From Desulfolinea sp964487745 (lineage in GTDB: Bacteria > Chloroflexota > Anaerolineae > Anaerolineales > Villigracilaceae): a stretch of 64,000 nt of DNA. Made by a program: the position numbers and the translations under genes. Each line of letters opens with the position of its first letter. Position 1 is the stretch's first letter. The DNA is taken from the NCBI GenBank assembly GCA_964487745.1, contig CAZASG010000003.1, positions 1 through 64,000 on the forward strand, given 5' to 3'. This document shows, one piece after another, positions 61,500 through 64,000 of the stretch. Below the pieces are notes generated by a model. That model was not told the origin of the DNA. It made no database searches and saw only the letters and a list, made by a program, of their open reading frames with translations.

Positions 61500-62684
61500 T
61501 TATTGCGTAGGCAACTGGATAATGAATCGTGTGCCTTTTTTATCTTCCGACTCTGCCCAAATCTTACCATGATGCGCTTCAATGATCTGTTTGCAGATAA
61601 AGAGCCCCAAGCCGGTGCCGGCTTTGCCGGGTTGTTCGGGGACTCGATAGAAACGATCAAAGATAAACGGGAGATGCTCTTCAGGGATACCCTGACCATG
61701 ATCTGCAAAGGAGACTTGAAGGTAAGAAGGCGGGAGTGTTCTAACAGAAATCGAGATCGCAGAATTTGGTGCGTACTTAACGGCATTACTAAAAAGGTTT
61801 TCAAAGATCTGTGTAAGCCGGGAGCTATCGCCTTGAATGATCTCGGCATCCTTAACTTCAAAGTCGATCTCCAGATCAGGATAACGGGAATTGATTCGTG
61901 TGATCACATCCCGGATAACCACATCAATTCGCAATGGTTGGAGATTCATTTCGACCGTATTACTTTGTAAACGAGCTGATTCAAGAATATTTTCGATCAA
62001 CTCGGTTAGGTGGTCGGTTTCCTCGTCAATGATCGTTAGGAATTCGCGTCGTGTGGCTTCATCCCATTGTGTATCATCGCGGAGCAGGGTTGTACTATAT
62101 CCCTTGATAAAACCTAAAGGCGTGCGTAATTCATGTGACATTGTTGAAACAAAGTCATCCTGCAAACGCATTTGACGTTGTACGGCTTCAAGTGCAGCGA
62201 TACTTTCTTGTAGCGCACGTTTTTCAAAAATATACGAAATGACAACCGCAGCCAAACTGGCAAGGTTGATATGTTCACGTTCATATTCAGGCCCCCCAAA
62301 ACGGACCAAGCTCATTGCTCCGAGCAGTTTTCCGGATGCCTGAAGTGGCAATCCAAGCAAATATGCATTTTTCGCCCGTTTTCCATTAGGTTTAGGCTCA
62401 GAAGGAATTCGAATAACAATTTCATTTTTTTCAAGAACCTGATTTGTGATCTCTTCACCCCAATTAGCATCCGCTTCTGCTTCTTTTTCTCTTCCCACCG
62501 CACGTGCATACGCGATTTCAGAAGTTTCCCCGCTTTTATCGACAATATAAATTGCCAAATTGTCAAATACCAAGAACTCACGCAAAGCGGCAATTAGAAA
62601 GTCAAGCGCCTCTTTCCAATCTTTTTCCTGGACAGCATTTTCCCAGAAAACATATGCGTGTGTATAGTCTGGAATTTCTCTCAA
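61500..62684 (-). CDS. GAF-domain sensor histidine kinase
   Basis: The protein has 394 residues, with a TTG start just after the stop of the other kinase and a weak GAGTGA site. It is soluble, with an N-terminal GAF domain (about 20-165), a coiled-coil, HisKA (STMSHELRTPLGFIKGYS) and HATPase_c (QIFENLFSNAVKYAP, FADHGQGIPEEHLPF, GTGLGLFICKQI). The partner is most likely the adjacent regulator. Confidence 0.94.
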   Translation of the reverse strand: MREIPDYTHAYVFWENAVQEKDWKEALDFLIAALREFLVFDNLAIYIVDKSGETSEIAYARAVGREKEAEADANWGEEITNQVLEKNEIVIRIPSEPKPNGKRAKNAYLLGLPLQASGKLLGAMSLVRFGGPEYEREHINLASLAAVVISYIFEKRALQESIAALEAVQRQMRLQDDFVSTMSHELRTPLGFIKGYSTTLLRDDTQWDEATRREFLTIIDEETDHLTELIENILESARLQSNTVEMNLQPLRIDVVIRDVITRINSRYPDLEIDFEVKDAEIIQGDSSRLTQIFENLFSNAVKYAPNSAISISVRTLPPSYLQVSFADHGQGIPEEHLPFIFDRFYRVPEQPGKAGTGLGLFICKQIIEAHHGKIWAESEDKKGTRFIIQLPTQ

Positions 62685-62688
62685 AATT

Positions 62689-63726
62689 TCACTCGCTATT
62701 CACTTCAGAATTTGAAACAAGTAGGGGGAATTTGAAAGTGGAGCCTCGACCTTCAATCGATTGAACATCCAGCATTGAGCCATGTGCTTCAACAATTTGA
62801 CGCACCAAGAGTAAGCCCAAACCAGTGCCTCCATAACGACGGGTTGCCGCTCCGTCGAGTTGGTGGAAGGGTTGAAAAATCTCCTCGATTCTTTCATGAG
62901 GGATGCCAATTCCTGTATCGGTGACGGAGATCGTGATCAACTTATCGCTTTCATGTTCCACACGCAAGACGACGCGCCCGCCCGCAGGGGTAAACTTGAT
63001 CCCGTTATCCAATAATTGCCCCAAAACCCAGATCAACTTCTGCGAATCCGCGTGGACGTGGGGGAGGTGTCGATCAACAACCGCATGGACACTGACATCG
63101 CGTTCCTCGGCTTTTTGCATAACCGTTTTTACAGCCAGATTGGCAATCCGCCGTATATCGAGCGCTTCCTGCTCCAAAGCCAGATCACCCCGCGATGTGA
63201 CAGAAACCATGATCAGATCTTCGATCAAACTTTCAAGCCGCGATGCTGACCGTTGACTTACCTCTAATGCATGTTGTTGCTCCTCTGTTAGCCTGCCCAG
63301 GGATTCTGAAATCAGCAATTCAAGATAACCCTTCATATGAGTAAGAGGGGTTCTTAGCTCATGCGAGATATTTGAAATGAAATTTGCTTTTAACTTAGAG
63401 AGCTCGGCCAATCTTTCGAGGGCATTTTGTAGCTCAGCGGTACGCTCCTGTACGCGCTGCTCAAGATTGCGATTGGTCGCCTGAAGGGCGCTACGCAGTT
63501 GAATGATCTGCTCAGTAACCGCCTGATCGAGCATTTCTTTTGTGATGATCTTTAATTCTAAAAGCGTTTGCCCAAGCAAGGCGCTTTCCCCTTTTGCGAT
63601 TTTTTCCTGTTGAAATTCGAGCGCTTTTTTCAGGGCATCCTCAGTAACATGGCCCTCTTTGAGCAGATATTCCCCCAGACGCGGCACAAGCATTTCAGGA
63701 GTTAATTTCAGGGTTTTTTCTGCCAT
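62689..63726 (-). CDS. Histidine kinase with N-terminal MshEN-like domain
   Basis: The 345-residue protein has an unusual N-terminus: RLGEYLLKEGHVTEDALKKAL (residues 16-36) followed by ALLGQTLLELKIITKEMLDQAV (49-70), the two-part pattern of the MshEN domain found at the start of type IV pilus and type II secretion ATPases and shown to bind c-di-GMP in MshE. A coiled-coil, HisKA with His122 (FISNISHELRTPLTHMKG) and HATPase_c (QLLDNGIKFTP, VTDTGIGIPHERIEE, GGTGLGLLLVRQ) follow. No membrane helix. The kinase may therefore sense c-di-GMP directly. AAGGAA precedes the ATG. Confidence 0.92.
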   Translation of the reverse strand: MAEKTLKLTPEMLVPRLGEYLLKEGHVTEDALKKALEFQQEKIAKGESALLGQTLLELKIITKEMLDQAVTEQIIQLRSALQATNRNLEQRVQERTAELQNALERLAELSKLKANFISNISHELRTPLTHMKGYLELLISESLGRLTEEQQHALEVSQRSASRLESLIEDLIMVSVTSRGDLALEQEALDIRRIANLAVKTVMQKAEERDVSVHAVVDRHLPHVHADSQKLIWVLGQLLDNGIKFTPAGGRVVLRVEHESDKLITISVTDTGIGIPHERIEEIFQPFHQLDGAATRRYGGTGLGLLLVRQIVEAHGSMLDVQSIEGRGSTFKFPLLVSNSEVNSE

Positions 63727-63746
63727 TTCCTTACCTTTTTGAATGA

Positions 63747-64000
63747 TTATAAGAGCTTTTCAAGCAGGGCTTCTAGATCTTCATCTTTTGCGTAATATAA
63801 GGTAATGCTACCGCCTTTTGGCGTATATCGCAGTGACACTTTAGTCTCAAAGCGTGATGAAAGGCGATTTTCAATATCCAACGCTTCAGGCGATTTTATC
63901 TCTTTTTCTTTTGTAATAGATTTCTTCTCGCCTTTGAGGTTTTTGATCAATTGCTCAGTTTGGCGTACGTTCAGGCCTAACGAAGTAACCTGTTTTAAAG
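63747..64000 (-). CDS. parB: ParB family chromosome partitioning protein, C-terminal part
   Basis: The gene runs off the right edge; the visible 83 residues (with the frame continuing to 64000) read VTSLGLNVRQTEQLIKNL, a linker rich in Lys and Glu, and then LSSRFETKVSLRYTPKGGSITLYYAKDEDLEALLEKL, the ParB/Spo0J dimerisation domain. ParB is a CTP-dependent DNA clamp loaded at parS sites near the replication origin. parA and the origin are expected to the right. It lies 20 bases upstream of the MshEN kinase gene. Confidence 0.93.
   Translation of the reverse strand, partial: LKQVTSLGLNVRQTEQLIKNLKGEKKSITKEKEIKSPEALDIENRLSSRFETKVSLRYTPKGGSITLYYAKDEDLEALLEKLL

Overview
The window looks like a chromosomal segment of a Chloroflexota bacterium of the Anaerolineae type. 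This is inferred from the overall gene set (DUF3048 protein, CpaF/CpaE orphans, PAS/GAF kinases, LysM-M23 protein, SelB, doubled-CXXCH cytochromes); no rRNA is present to confirm it. The partial parB at the right edge suggests, without proving, that the right end lies near the replication origin.

Layout. 1-5628 (minus): an operon with a lipoate-protein ligase fragment (apparently frameshifted), a cyclase-family hydrolase, a CapA-like lipoprotein, an enolase-superfamily OSBS/racemase, a zinc-ribbon membrane protein and a DUF3048 protein. 5749-9313 (plus): three overlapping genes for proton-pumping complex-I-like membrane subunits with no catalytic subunits. 9359-14425 (plus): coiled-coil protein, SelB, YedK/HMCES-type protein and a LysM-M23 peptidase. 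14479-14552: tRNA-Val(CAC).

14510-30164 is the most striking part. The last 43 bases of tRNA-Val are repeated exactly at 30122-30164, and the second copy is followed by a hairpin that looks like the original tRNA terminator. The 15.6 kb between the copies reads as an integrated island. It carries a decayed comM tail, a minus-strand operon (sensor kinase, NarL-type regulator, receiver-like protein, TPR protein, NHL propeller, two multihaem cytochromes, HAMP protein) and a divergent plus-strand operon (nine-haem cytochrome, Tat-exported four-cluster ferredoxin, NrfD-type quinol protein). An IS1-family element of 768 bp sits beside the right repeat. One cytochrome is interrupted by a 100-N assembly gap. 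The module looks like a regulated quinol-to-extracytoplasmic electron transfer chain, possibly for extracellular electron transfer.

30239-36977 (plus): a signalling operon with a Ser/Thr kinase fused to a PQQ-type propeller, a PP2C phosphatase, a J-domain/VWA fusion, a zinc-ribbon/FHA protein, a small unknown protein and a PhoB-type regulator, followed by a separately promoted LuxR-type regulator. 37057-40470 (minus): DgkA, YbeY, PgpH-type HD hydrolase, YqeY. 40522-41919 (plus): PadR regulator and CPBP protease. 41962-44432: Tex, a dispersed hairpin repeat, and tRNA-Pro(CGG) with a duplicated 3' end and terminator. 44561-47122: GyrA with a lysine-rich tail. 47159-51302 (minus): MBL hydrolase, HET-C-like protein, PDZ-membrane-GAF-PAS adenylate cyclase. 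51400-52721 (plus): cobalamin adenosyltransferase and DUF554 protein. 52789-63726 (minus): DsbA-like protein, alpha/beta hydrolase, two V4R proteins, GNAT, TPR and double-XRE proteins, then CpaF, a 97-aa protein, CpaE, an OmpR regulator and two histidine kinases, one with an MshEN-like N-terminus. 63747-64000 is the ParB C-terminus.

Promoters of sigma-70 type are readable at several places. The two tRNA genes and the kinase operon share the same TTGCAA-17-TATAAT arrangement, and three genes have a TANAAT box exactly 7 bases before ATG, which suggests leaderless messages.
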